Source: an uncultured Clostridia bacterium (GTDB lineage Bacteria > Bacillota > Clostridia > Christensenellales > UBA1242). From it: 64,000 bases of DNA. A program made the translations under genes and the position numbers. The notes under the pieces were generated by a model that had not been told where the DNA came from, did not search any database, and saw nothing but the letters and a program-made list of their open reading frames with translations. The DNA is taken from the NCBI GenBank assembly GCA_947649575.1, contig CANSRZ010000001.1, positions 184,734-248,733 on the forward strand, written 5' to 3'. Position 1 is the first letter of the stretch. The number at the start of each line of letters is the position of its first letter. Below, piece after piece: positions 38,829 through 48,321 of the stretch.

Positions 38829-40043
38829 ATTGGGAATTTTCTCTTTTCTTATCAAAAAGCCCTCTTTATCCATTTTGAAATTTCTAAATCTTAAAATCAA
38901 GAATAAAACAAGTGCTAAAACGCCACAGGTTATTTGTGCAATATCTGTGTTAAATGGAGTAAACAAAAAGACTGCCAAAATTGTTCGAATTACTTTTGAT
39001 AATAAACCAATTATTGTTGCTTTTGTTGGCGAATACTCAAGCTGTATAAAAGTTTGAAGATTTGATTTAACAATTGTTATAAGCATATCAGAAATTTGAA
39101 TTGCAAGATAAATCAGACCGATAGACAAGACAACATTGAAAACTTTGAAAAGCGAGAAAAACAAAACAATTGCTAAAATAACATAACAAATCGTAACCGT
39201 TCCTGAATAAATTAAAGCTTTTTTATAATTGTAACAAGATTGTGATATATCAATTTTAGCAATCTTTACTGAAATACCGTCCCAAATCGGATCTGTTATT
39301 AAGTTTATAAAACTGAGTGCAATATAATATTCCTGCCCAAAACTGAACGCCAAACGAAAGCCAAAAAGATAAATAATCAGCATAAAAATTTCGCCAACAA
39401 TACTCATAGACTCATATCTGAAATTTTTGATTATGCTAAAATCAAATTTAAACTTTTTAAGGTTAATCGCAAACCAGACTGCCACATAAACAAACAGCGC
39501 AGAAAGGTTAACGGCAAGGATAATAATCTGATTTTTAGTTATCAATGCTGTTATGCAAACAGTAAGCAAGTTTAAAATCATAAAACCTAGACTGCAAAAA
39601 TTTGCAAATTTATCTTTATTTTCAAAATATAACTTTTCTGTAACCAAGTTGCAAACATAGCTTAAAAACAACTGGCCAATAGCCATTAATGTAAAGTTAC
39701 GATAAATATCTGTTTCCATGTTCATAAAAGCAATATATTTATCAACAAAAACAGCGATTATTGCAAAAATAGTGATTCCAAAAATCAGCCCCAAAAATAT
39801 GCCTGTGTTTACACAATTTTTATTGTCCTCTTTGTTTGCCCGAATGCTTGAAGCTGTTGCAAAAAAGCATAACAGTGTGCTGATAACAAACTGCAAGGGA
39901 TAGGTTATAGAAAATATGCCAGAATATGCAGTATTGCCAGTTATGACGCCCAAGAGGAAATAGGTCAAAACATTTAATACTGAAAAAGCAAATAAAGTTA
40001 ATGACAAAGTGAAGTATCTTTTCATATTGGGATATTCTAACAA
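38808..40043 (-). CDS. MATE-like multi-pass membrane transporter; last codons derive from the MBL fragment
   Basis: Polytopic hydrophobic protein (MKRYFTLSLTLFAFSVLNVLTYFLLGVITGN...), 411 aa; C-term NQKSNMF* read out of frame from MBL-derived DNA. Start may be internal MKRYF. Confidence 0.7.
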   Translation of the reverse strand: MLEYPNMKRYFTLSLTLFAFSVLNVLTYFLLGVITGNTAYSGIFSITYPLQFVISTLLCFFATASSIRANKEDNKNCVNTGIFLGLIFGITIFAIIAVFVDKYIAFMNMETDIYRNFTLMAIGQLFLSYVCNLVTEKLYFENKDKFANFCSLGFMILNLLTVCITALITKNQIIILAVNLSALFVYVAVWFAINLKKFKFDFSIIKNFRYESMSIVGEIFMLIIYLFGFRLAFSFGQEYYIALSFINLITDPIWDGISVKIAKIDISQSCYNYKKALIYSGTVTICYVILAIVLFFSLFKVFNVVLSIGLIYLAIQISDMLITIVKSNLQTFIQLEYSPTKATIIGLLSKVIRTILAVFLFTPFNTDIAQITCGVLALVLFLILRFRNFKMDKEGFLIRKEKIPNQKSNMF

Positions 40044-40049
40044 AAATCA

Positions 40050-40081
40050 ACAAAAAAAGCAAGCCAATTTTGCTTGCTTTT
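40050..40081. terminator. Intrinsic terminator downstream of rpsI
   Basis: aaaaaAAGCAAGCCaattttGCTTGCTTtt. Confidence 0.75.
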
Positions 40082-40097
40082 GATATAAATTTGCAAA

Positions 40098-40508
40098 TTA
40101 TCTCTTTGAGAATTGAGAAGCTTTTCTTGCTTTTTTAAGACCGTATTTCTTTCTCTCTTTCATTCTGCTATCGCGAGTAAGAAGACCAGCTTCTTTAAGT
40201 TCTTTCTTGTAAGTTTCGCTAGCTTTAACCAAAGCTCTTGCAAGACCGTGGCAAATAGCACCAGCTTGTCCAGCAATACCGCCTCCGTCAACGCGGATAA
40301 TAGCGTCAAACTTGTCAGCAGTTTGTGTAAGAGTGAGTGGTTGTTTAGCAACCAAAACAAGAGTATCTCTTTGGAGATATTCGCTAAGTTCTCTTTCGTT
40401 TACTGTAATTTTACCATTCCCTGGGAATAATCTAACTCTGGCAATTGAGCTTTTTCTTCTGCCAGTAGCAATAATTTGACTTCCAGTTTTAACTTTTTTC
40501 TCTGCCAT
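40098..40508 (-). CDS. rpsI: 30S ribosomal protein S9
   Basis: [24 protein letters not shown]...[24 protein letters not shown]. Confidence 0.98.
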   Translation of the reverse strand: MAEKKVKTGSQIIATGRRKSSIARVRLFPGNGKITVNERELSEYLQRDTLVLVAKQPLTLTQTADKFDAIIRVDGGGIAGQAGAICHGLARALVKASETYKKELKEAGLLTRDSRMKERKKYGLKKARKASQFSKR

Positions 40509-40951
40509 TATTTTCTTACTCCTTTAACTTCAACTGCTTGTGGTTGTTGTGCTTGGTGATTGTGGTTTGCGTCCTTAGAAACATGAAGTCTTGTAAATTG
40601 TTTTCTTCCAATGCTAGTTTTTGGAAGCATGCCTTTAACAGCAAGTTCAACAACTTTTACAGAGTTTTCTCTCATCATTGTTCCATAGTCAACTTCTTTA
40701 AGTCCACCAATATAGCCTGTGTGCCATCTGTGTTTTTTGTCAGTAAGTTTTTTGCCTGTAAGCACAACCTGGTCAGAATTGAGAACGATAACAAAATCGC
40801 CACAATCAACATGAGGTGTGTAAATAGGCTTAACTTTGCCAGTTAATATATCAGCAACTGTAGTAGCCACTCTGCCAAGAGGGAGTCCAGCTGCGTCAAC
40901 AACGAACCATTTTCTATCAATGTCCGCTGGTTTTGCCATAAATGTTTTCAT
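40508..40951 (-). CDS. rplM: 50S ribosomal protein L13
   Basis: [27 protein letters not shown]...[10 protein letters not shown]...[20 protein letters not shown]. Confidence 0.97.
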   Translation of the reverse strand: MKTFMAKPADIDRKWFVVDAAGLPLGRVATTVADILTGKVKPIYTPHVDCGDFVIVLNSDQVVLTGKKLTDKKHRWHTGYIGGLKEVDYGTMMRENSVKVVELAVKGMLPKTSIGRKQFTRLHVSKDANHNHQAQQPQAVEVKGVRK

Positions 40952-40961
40952 TATAAAAATT

Positions 40962-41060
40962 CCTCCGTTAAAATTCCCCGATTATTGGCTTTTTATCCGC
41001 GGGGCTAGTGCAAACAAAAAACGCCTTAAATCAAGACGATTATATTTTACACAATATAAC
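40962..41060 (-). promoter_or_regulatory. Possible ribosomal-protein (L13) leader structure
   Basis: GC-rich hairpin CCCCG...CGGGG (GCCCCGCGGATAAAAAGCCAATAATCGGGG on minus strand) just before the rplM RBS. Confidence 0.4.
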
Positions 41061-41120
41061 CCCATTTGTCAAGCGTTTTTTGCAAATATTTTCGAGATTT
41101 CTTAAAAAATAATATTTAAA

Positions 41121-43783
41121 TTAATGACTTTGTTTAAATCCTTTACTGTCAAGCCATTCTTGAGTCACCTCTTCGCCGAATTCAGCTTGCCAGAACAAAT
41201 CTTTCAATATAGGTAAATTATTATTCATTCCCTCAACTATTTTAAACGTACTTAAATCACTGTCGCTGTAATAGCCTTGATTATTAATGTAAAAATAACA
41301 ACCCCCAATCATACTCCCTGCAGTTTGTATACCAGTAAATTTTACTATTTTAACATTACTGTTGCCAACAAAATTAGAGTATCTAACATAATGTCCTGTA
41401 AGTTTTCCTACAATTGCACCTACATTAGCACCTACGCCGCCATTAAACACAATCTGTCCAGTGCCCATGCAATAAGAAATAAATGAATTAAGAGCTTCAC
41501 CAATAAGTCCACCGACATTGTCTGAGCCTACAACAACTCCGTCAAAAATGCACTTTGTTAAAATTGTATCAGATTCCAAATATCCAGCCAAGCCGCCAAC
41601 TTTATCAACGCCTTTCACATTGGAATATACATAGCTATTTTCAATTTTATTTTGTCCAGCCCCACGTCCCACTAAACCGCCAACTTCAATATTTGTTGCC
41701 TCAACATTGCCAGTGGAATAGGAATTTTTTATAGTGCTACCCTCAGCAAGTCCCACGATTCCGCCAATGTAATTCTTGCCTTTAATATTACCTTTGTTTA
41801 TACAGTTATCAATCACGTTGTCAGTAGTTGTTCCGTAAGTATATCCAACAATTCCGCCAAGTTTTTCTGAATTTGTACCCGACAACCCCTCAACGCTACC
41901 GCTAAAACTGCTGTTCAAAACCTCTGCGCGCCAACTATATCCCCCAAGACCTCCAACATTAGTTTTTCCCTTAACAACTGCGTTGCTATGGCAATTTTCG
42001 ATTACAGAGTTAGTATCAAAAAGCCCAACAATAGTACCCACATTGCTACCGCCAATTATTGTGGAATTCTTTATAATAACATTTTTTACTGTTGCAGATT
42101 CAATTGTTCCAAATAAACCAACGTAACTAGCCTCAGATTGGTTTATGTACAACCCGCTGATTACAAAATTTCCGCCGTCATATATATCAGCAGCAAAAGC
42201 AGTACCATCGCCGTTCCCCGTCCCAATCGGTGTCCACTCGTAACCGCCTAAATCAATGTTTGCCGTCTGCTTAAAACAATCGCCCTCAAAAGTATTATCG
42301 CCACTATTAACTTGCTGAGCAATGCCCGCAAGTTTATAAGGAGTGTCTATAATATAAGGGTCATTTTCCGATCCCGTCCCATCAAAATTAGTATCCCCCA
42401 ACTCAATCCAATTAGTTGGGGGTGGCAATTGCCATTTAAAAATAGGATACCCATCATTAAGATCAGACTTTATTGCCCATATATTTTCAAAATCCCAAGG
42501 ATATTCTGCGTTCCACAATAATTCACCATTATCTTTTGCCTCTGGTGCAAAAAAATCTGGGCTTTTTGCGCCGAGCTCTAAATATTCTATTCTCTTCGTT
42601 GTATCAGTGCCAGAGCCAACACCAGCTGATAATGTACAACTTCCGCCATAATAAAGATTATTTAACACAGCCTCTGAATATTGAGAACCACCAGTAATAG
42701 CTCCTTTATAATTCGCTGTGCCAGCTACGAATCCAGCATTATAGCAATTACTTAAACAACTATATGAATTCATATAACCTGCCAGCCCGCCAACATAATT
42801 GCCTGATCCTGCTATCCAGCCAGTATTATAACAATTACTGATTATACTTCTTGCATACACGATACCTGCAATACCACCAACATAACCACTTTCACCAGCC
42901 GTCACAGTACCAGTATTATAGCAATTCCCCAAGATATAACCTTGAGAGCTCCCAGTCAAAGTTCGAATTTCACCCAACACCGCTCCTACAATACCTCCAA
43001 CATATTGTTTCCCATATAATTTACTTGTATTATAACAATTTGAAATTAAAACTCCTCCACAATAGCCAACAATACCTCCAACCCAATTTGTACCTTCTAT
43101 ATTTGAATTCACAACACCAAGATTTTTTATGCTAGTTTTTAAATAATTAGATGAATTAACTACAACATAACCAAATAATCCCTTATTATTATCAGCATAT
43201 GTAGACGTGTCAGCCTTGGTAAATACACCTGAAACAGTATGTCCATCTCCGTCATATGTTCCAGAGAAATATTTGCCAGATACTGCATTATTAGGATTAT
43301 AATCGCCAATCGGTTGCCACCAATAAGCTGACACATCAATATCACAAGTTTGTTTAAAATATTTGTTTAAGAAATAATATGGCCCTCTACCATCTCTATC
43401 CCCTGAACTATTTGTAAAATACTCTTGCTTTTGATTTGCATATACAGCATAACTCAGTCCTGCAAGTTCTGCCGCACTAGAAATAAGCCACGGGTCTGCT
43501 TCTGTTCCACTGCCTGACCATTCCATGTCTAACACTGATTTGTCAGATCTATAAGCTTCATGCCAGTACATGTCATTTGTTGGCTCGGTGACGCCTTGGG
43601 TTTGCTCGGGTTGTGGATTATTTTCTACATTTCGCGAAGCGAAATGGTGGCTAAAAAAGTACCCCCCCCCGCGATTATTCCTATTGTGGATATCATCGCA
43701 AGAAGAAGTACTATTGGGTTTTTTATTGTATTTTTTCGTTTATTTTGTCCCGTCGATGTGGATAACTTTTGTTTGTTTTTCAT
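41121..43783 (-). CDS. GLUG-repeat surface protein (paralog 2), phase-variable; out of frame at G9 in this assembly
   Basis: Body 41121-43571 in frame. Upstream ATG at 43783 with gaggtg RBS and promoter encodes MKNKQKLSTSTGQNKRKNTIKNPIVLLLAMISTIGIIAGGG, then G9. One extra G gives YFFSHHFASRNVENNPQPEQTQGVTEPTNDMYWHEAYRSD. Confidence 0.88.
43662..43670. repeat. C9/G9 homopolymer inside the GLUG paralog 2 coding region
   Basis: gtaCCCCCCCCCgcg on plus strand; G9 on coding strand. Confidence 0.97.
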
Positions 43784-43816
43784 AAGTTTTTCACCTCGTT
43801 TTTTTATTTCTCTTTT

Positions 43817-43846
43817 ATTATATATCTTTTTCTTTTACTTAGTCAA
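43817..43846 (-). promoter_or_regulatory. Promoter for GLUG paralog 2
   Basis: Minus strand TTGACT - 18 bp - TATAAT upstream of ATG 43783. Confidence 0.65.
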
Positions 43847-43932
43847 TTATTTTGGGGATAAATAAATATTTTTTAATAAATATATTAAATACAAAAATTT
43901 TAATTAGCAATAATTTTTATGAAAAAATCTGT

Positions 43933-44649
43933 TTAGCCCACTTGAACATTATCATTCAAATTTTGGCAAGCATTGTAAGCATCAAAACCGACCTCACAAT
44001 TCACGCTTTTGCGAATATGAGTATAAATATTTTCAAGAGTCTTTTGCGTTGACTGTTCAAGACGTTCGCGCATTTCGTCAATCCCAATATTGCCATCGCA
44101 CTGAGATGCAAGCACTTTCAACTTGTTTGGATCTTGGATCAAAGACGCAATATTATCCAAAAACTGGCAATCTTTTTTGAAATTGTCCTTACAAACCTCG
44201 CCGTTAACATCTTCAGCCACCTGAGTCACTTTTTTATAATACCCAAAAGATCCAATTTTTTCGCCTTTTTCAGTCAATCTTGCAACAGCCTTATTATGTA
44301 AAGATTTGATTTTATCTTGACGTGAATTTTTAGTTTGAAGAATTTCACAAACCTCATTATTGCAAAGCGAACTAATTTTTTTAACAACATCTTCTTCGCT
44401 ATAATTCGCATTTATGCCAGACTTGAACGCAAGTTCCAGCCCAACCTTTTCTTCATCAGAGAGTTCATATAAAGATTTGCCCAGTCTAGTTGTTTTTTGC
44501 TCTCTTTTCTTGCCAGAAATTTTATCATTGTATGCCAAAACAAGAGCATAAAACTGCTCATTGGTCAATTCTTCATCAATGTTTCCCTCAGGCAAACCCA
44601 AAAATTGATTAAGTGATGGAAATAATTGTTTTACTTGTGCGTCAGACAT
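43933..44649 (-). CDS. Hypothetical protein (about 238 aa)
   Basis: Open ORF from MSDAQVKQLFPSLNQF; no family recognised. Confidence 0.7.
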   Translation of the reverse strand: MSDAQVKQLFPSLNQFLGLPEGNIDEELTNEQFYALVLAYNDKISGKKREQKTTRLGKSLYELSDEEKVGLELAFKSGINANYSEEDVVKKISSLCNNEVCEILQTKNSRQDKIKSLHNKAVARLTEKGEKIGSFGYYKKVTQVAEDVNGEVCKDNFKKDCQFLDNIASLIQDPNKLKVLASQCDGNIGIDEMRERLEQSTQKTLENIYTHIRKSVNCEVGFDAYNACQNLNDNVQVG

Positions 44650-44752
44650 AAAAACCTCCAACAATGTTTAATTACAACATTATTGTACCATAAATTTTTG
44701 ATATCTCCAAGCGATTTTTGCATTTTTATGCAAAAAATTGCATAAATTTATA

Positions 44753-44786
44753 GAAAAAAAGAGTGGCCTAGTCACTCTTTTTTATA
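44753..44786. terminator. Intrinsic terminator
   Basis: aaaaaAAGAGTGgcctagtCACTCTTtttt. Confidence 0.75.
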
Positions 44787-44807
44787 TTCCGCTATTAAAT
44801 TTAATTT

Positions 44808-45308
44808 TTAAGCTTTCTTAGCTTTTTTATTCTTTTTGCCGATATTGCTAAGGCAAGTTGCAACCAAAGTTCCTATAGAAAGAACAAAGTTAACGCCAAT
44901 TGCCCAGCCAAGTTCAAGAACTGTCATACCAAGAATATTATCATTTGCTTCTACAACAATGCAGATATCCATGATAAGTGCAAAGAACATGCAAACAACT
45001 GCAATGATAGCCAAAGTAATGTTAACAAGTCTGATAATTTTGTCAGCTTTGTCTGATTTAATAACGTCAAAGCATCTTAAAATGCCATAGATTGATGATA
45101 AAATCAAGAGGCAAGCAATGATTGTTGCAAGAAGCAAGCCAATTGCCATAATGACCATTTTTGCATCATTGCCTGAGAAATCGATGCAGTCATAACCAGA
45201 GCCTGAAATGCCCATAGATGTCATATGAGGTTGACTCATAAACACCAAGAAAAGAACTGATAGTAACAACATTGCTGTGTTACAAATAAAAGATTTAAGA
45301 TTTTTCAT
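44808..45308 (-). CDS. Hypothetical membrane protein, four predicted hydrophobic segments
   Basis: Hydrophobic segments MLLLSVLFLVFM, IMAIGLLLATIIACLLIL, ITLAIIAVVCMFFALIM, AIGVNFVLSIGTLVATCL. Confidence 0.75.
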   Translation of the reverse strand: MKNLKSFICNTAMLLLSVLFLVFMSQPHMTSMGISGSGYDCIDFSGNDAKMVIMAIGLLLATIIACLLILSSIYGILRCFDVIKSDKADKIIRLVNITLAIIAVVCMFFALIMDICIVVEANDNILGMTVLELGWAIGVNFVLSIGTLVATCLSNIGKKNKKAKKA

Positions 45309-45325
45309 AATTTAATTTCCCTTTA

Positions 45326-46264
45326 TTATTTAGATTTTTTTGTTTGATTTGAAGTTGTTTCCTTGTCTTTGGTTGCTCCGACAACTTCTGTCATGCTTGC
45401 AAGTAAGCCTGCGACATTTTGAATTTCGCTTGGAATGATAAGTTTTGTGCTTTTGCCATCAGCAACAGCTTTAAGAGCATCAAAACCTTGCAAAGTGATA
45501 TAAGCAGGATTTGGCTTAGCACTGTTAATAAGTTCAATAGCTTTGCTTTCACCCTCTGCCTTTGCAATAGTTGCCGCTTTTTCAGCTTCGGCTCTCAAAA
45601 TCTGAGCTTCTTTATCAGCTTCAGCTCTCAAAATCTGAGCTTGCTTTTCACCCTCTGCAACAAGAATGCTAGATTTCTTTTCACCCTCTGCTTTCAAGAT
45701 TTGTTCACGGCGTTCACGTTCTGCACGCATTTGTTTTTCCATGGCTTCTTGAATATCACGTGGTGGCAAAATGTTTTTAAGCTCAACGCGGTTGATTTTA
45801 ATTCCCCAAGGGTCAGTAGCCTCGTCAAGAATAACTCTCATCTTTGTGTTAACTGTATCACGAGATGTTAAAGTTTCATCAAGTTCAAGTTCACCAACGA
45901 TGTTACGAAGAGTTGTTGCAGTCAAGTTTTCGATTGCACGAACTGGATCATCAACACCATATGTGAAAAGTTTTGCATCAGTTATTTGAAAATAAACAAC
46001 TGTGTCAATTTGCATTGTAACGTTATCTTTTGTGATAACAGGTTGTGGCTTAAAGTCAGCCACGATTTCTTTGAGTGAAATAGCTTTGCCAGCACGGTCA
46101 AAAAATGGAATAACCATATGAATGCCTGTTTCAAGCGTTTTTCTATATTTACCTAAGCGTTCAACAACAACGGCAGTTGCCTGTCGAACAATGCGCACAG
46201 AAGCGCACAACAATATAAGTGCGAGTGCACCAATAACAATTAAAGCAATAACCCAACCTTGCAT
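45326..46264 (-). CDS. SPFH/Band 7 (stomatin-like) protein
   Basis: RLGKYRKTLETGIHMVIPFFDRAGKAISLKE...AEGEKQAQILRAEADKEAQILRAEAEKAATIAKAEGE. Confidence 0.93.
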   Translation of the reverse strand: MQGWVIALIVIGALALILLCASVRIVRQATAVVVERLGKYRKTLETGIHMVIPFFDRAGKAISLKEIVADFKPQPVITKDNVTMQIDTVVYFQITDAKLFTYGVDDPVRAIENLTATTLRNIVGELELDETLTSRDTVNTKMRVILDEATDPWGIKINRVELKNILPPRDIQEAMEKQMRAERERREQILKAEGEKKSSILVAEGEKQAQILRAEADKEAQILRAEAEKAATIAKAEGESKAIELINSAKPNPAYITLQGFDALKAVADGKSTKLIIPSEIQNVAGLLASMTEVVGATKDKETTSNQTKKSK

Positions 46265-46779
46265 TATTTTTTACCTCCTTTTCTAACTTCGGCAGTTTTT
46301 TGACTGTTATTTTCAGTAACAGTTTGCTCCTCTTTTTTCTCTTCGATAGCCTTAACAATAAGTTTATTGCCGTCTACCTTAACAACTTCAACAATAGCGT
46401 CTTTATCTATTGTTTGTTGATTTTCTCCGATTGCGCTCCAAACAACGTCGTTGATTTTGACTGAGCCAATCGTTTCAAAGTCTGTTTTTGAAAGCATTCT
46501 AAGCTTTTTGCCCACGATTGCATCAACATTTGTCTTTTCATTAGCATTTTTGAGCAATATTTTTTTAGCCCATTTTCTGACAAATATGATAAGCAATGCC
46601 GAAATGATAACAAACAGCAAAATTTGAAGCCACAAAACTTTATTACCAATAAAAGCAGACATAATGAATGGCGGGATTGCACCAACTATGAACCAGACCG
46701 AAACAAGTTCCATAGAGGCAGCTTCCGCGATGGCTGACACAACAATAACGCCAAGCCAAACCCAAAACATAACTTCCAT
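46264..46779 (-). CDS. NfeD-family membrane protein
   Basis: Hydrophobic N-terminus and C-terminal OB-like region (GSVKINDVVWSAIGENQQTIDKDAIVEVVKVDGNKLIVK), adjacent to Band 7 gene. Confidence 0.85.
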   Translation of the reverse strand: MEVMFWVWLGVIVVSAIAEAASMELVSVWFIVGAIPPFIMSAFIGNKVLWLQILLFVIISALLIIFVRKWAKKILLKNANEKTNVDAIVGKKLRMLSKTDFETIGSVKINDVVWSAIGENQQTIDKDAIVEVVKVDGNKLIVKAIEEKKEEQTVTENNSQKTAEVRKGGKK

Positions 46780-46907
46780 AAATCCCCTCCTTTTTATAAT
46801 TTTACAGCCATATTATATAAAATCTCGCAAAAATTGTCAACTAAATTAACAATAGTTATATATATGCAGAAAATTTTTATTTGGTCTCAAATTTATTTTC
46901 TAAAAAT

Positions 46908-47348
46908 TTAACTTTTGGATTTTTTAGACAAAAGACTTAAATTTTTGGACAAAGAAATAGTTTCTTTTGAAATTTTTACAAGTCTATTTTCGTCCGCCAC
47001 ATAGTTTTCAAAGTTAATATCAAAACCTAGTTTTCTTATTTCATCTTGAATATAATGTAATTGTGTGCAATGCGGCGACCTATCCACACTTGCAAATATA
47101 ATTTTTTTGATTTTCTTGGCTCTAATCATACCCAAAATCTTTGTAATAGCCATATTAATATGCGTTTGCTCTAAACACAGATCAAAAATTGGCAATTTAA
47201 ACTTTTCAAGCTCTTCAAATGCTTTCGGTTGCATCGTTTTAAGGCAACTTCCAACTATAATTATTTCTTCGCCGCAATCATAAATATTGCTTTTTAATAA
47301 ATCTTTCATTTTAACCTCGCTATAATTTTTCTGAACAAATTCCGTCAT
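46908..47348 (-). CDS. Small uncharacterised protein overlapping the PP-loop ATPase gene
   Basis: IIIVGSCLKTMQP...KIIFASVDRSPHCTQLHYIQDEIRKLGF; overlaps upstream gene by about 29 nt. Start could be internal. Confidence 0.7.
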   Translation of the reverse strand: MTEFVQKNYSEVKMKDLLKSNIYDCGEEIIIVGSCLKTMQPKAFEELEKFKLPIFDLCLEQTHINMAITKILGMIRAKKIKKIIFASVDRSPHCTQLHYIQDEIRKLGFDINFENYVADENRLVKISKETISLSKNLSLLSKKSKS

Positions 47349-48300
47349 TTTTGTAAGAATAACCCAAAACTAGATCTCTATTTTTTCTAGCGTCAAATTT
47401 TAATGAGCCATCCTTATTTAACGAATTTTTAATTAAATCTATTATACTATCAAAACTTCTATCAGTCAAATGTTTATTAGTTAAATGATATTGTATGTAT
47501 TCTCTTGAAGTTTCAACAAGGTTTTTCCTATAAAGATAGGAACACTCTGACTTAACAGGACTCAGTTTGAAACTTTTTATGTTTTTTAAGATCTCTTCTT
47601 CTCTGCAGTAAAAGAAAGGTCTTATAATATTTACTCCGTTTTTGATTTCAAGAGGAGCTTCGTTGGTCGAAATTTTGTGTTGCTGTAAAAGGAAATTTAA
47701 TCTTGGGAGAATTTTATTTTTAAAATCCTGCTGATCTTTAAACAGCTCGATACTATTTTCAACCAAATCATAAATATTTGACAATTTGAAAGTTTCATGC
47801 CCGCTTGTCCACCTATCTTCAAACATAAAATATGATTTTAATAATGAAGTTACAGCATCTGTTCCATGATGACCAAAAGCGATTTTATTTATTCCCACTT
47901 TTTCACTTAATGCTTTTAAAACCAAATATTTGGCATTATAACAAGGCGTGCAAATGGTCGTTGCAATTTCACCCTGTTTTTTATATACCATTTGAACGGT
48001 TTTGAAATATTTTTTAACTTCCTCTGCGATATCTGGCAAGCTATTTTCAATATATTTGTAGTCAACTACGGTACAAGGAATACTTTTATCTATCTTATTG
48101 ATATTTTGTACTGCTTTCGACCAGTCGGCGTTATAACCTATATCTATAATATATGCTTGCACATCAAAGCCCAACTTTTTTAAAATATAACATAAAAATA
48201 ATGAGTCTTTCCCGCCAGAATAAGCAACAATAACTCTTCCTTTATTTTGAAGTAACGAAAAATCGCTAATACATTTTTCAACTTTTTCTTCTATCAACAT
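47320..48300 (-). CDS. PP-loop ATPase (adenine nucleotide alpha hydrolase superfamily, TtcA/TilS-like)
   Basis: VIVAYSGGKDSLFLCYILKKLG PP-loop, ICTPCYNAKY CxxC, GHHGTDA. Confidence 0.85.
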   Translation of the reverse strand: MLIEEKVEKCISDFSLLQNKGRVIVAYSGGKDSLFLCYILKKLGFDVQAYIIDIGYNADWSKAVQNINKIDKSIPCTVVDYKYIENSLPDIAEEVKKYFKTVQMVYKKQGEIATTICTPCYNAKYLVLKALSEKVGINKIAFGHHGTDAVTSLLKSYFMFEDRWTSGHETFKLSNIYDLVENSIELFKDQQDFKNKILPRLNFLLQQHKISTNEAPLEIKNGVNIIRPFFYCREEEILKNIKSFKLSPVKSECSYLYRKNLVETSREYIQYHLTNKHLTDRSFDSIIDLIKNSLNKDGSLKFDARKNRDLVLGYSYKNDGICSEKL

Positions 48301-48321
48301 AACTTTATCCTATATAATTTT

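Noticed and set aside
43662-43670. Possibility that the G9 frameshift is merely a sequencing error
   Set aside because: Not excluded, but a G run this long in an AT-rich surface gene is itself slippage-prone, and two similar runs lie near a paralog; kept as a finding with a read-level test.
43560-43865. Plus-strand ORFs of 71 and 101 aa over the 5' end of GLUG paralog 2
   Set aside because: Antisense to a well-supported 5' region (promoter, RBS, anchor) and no homology recognised.
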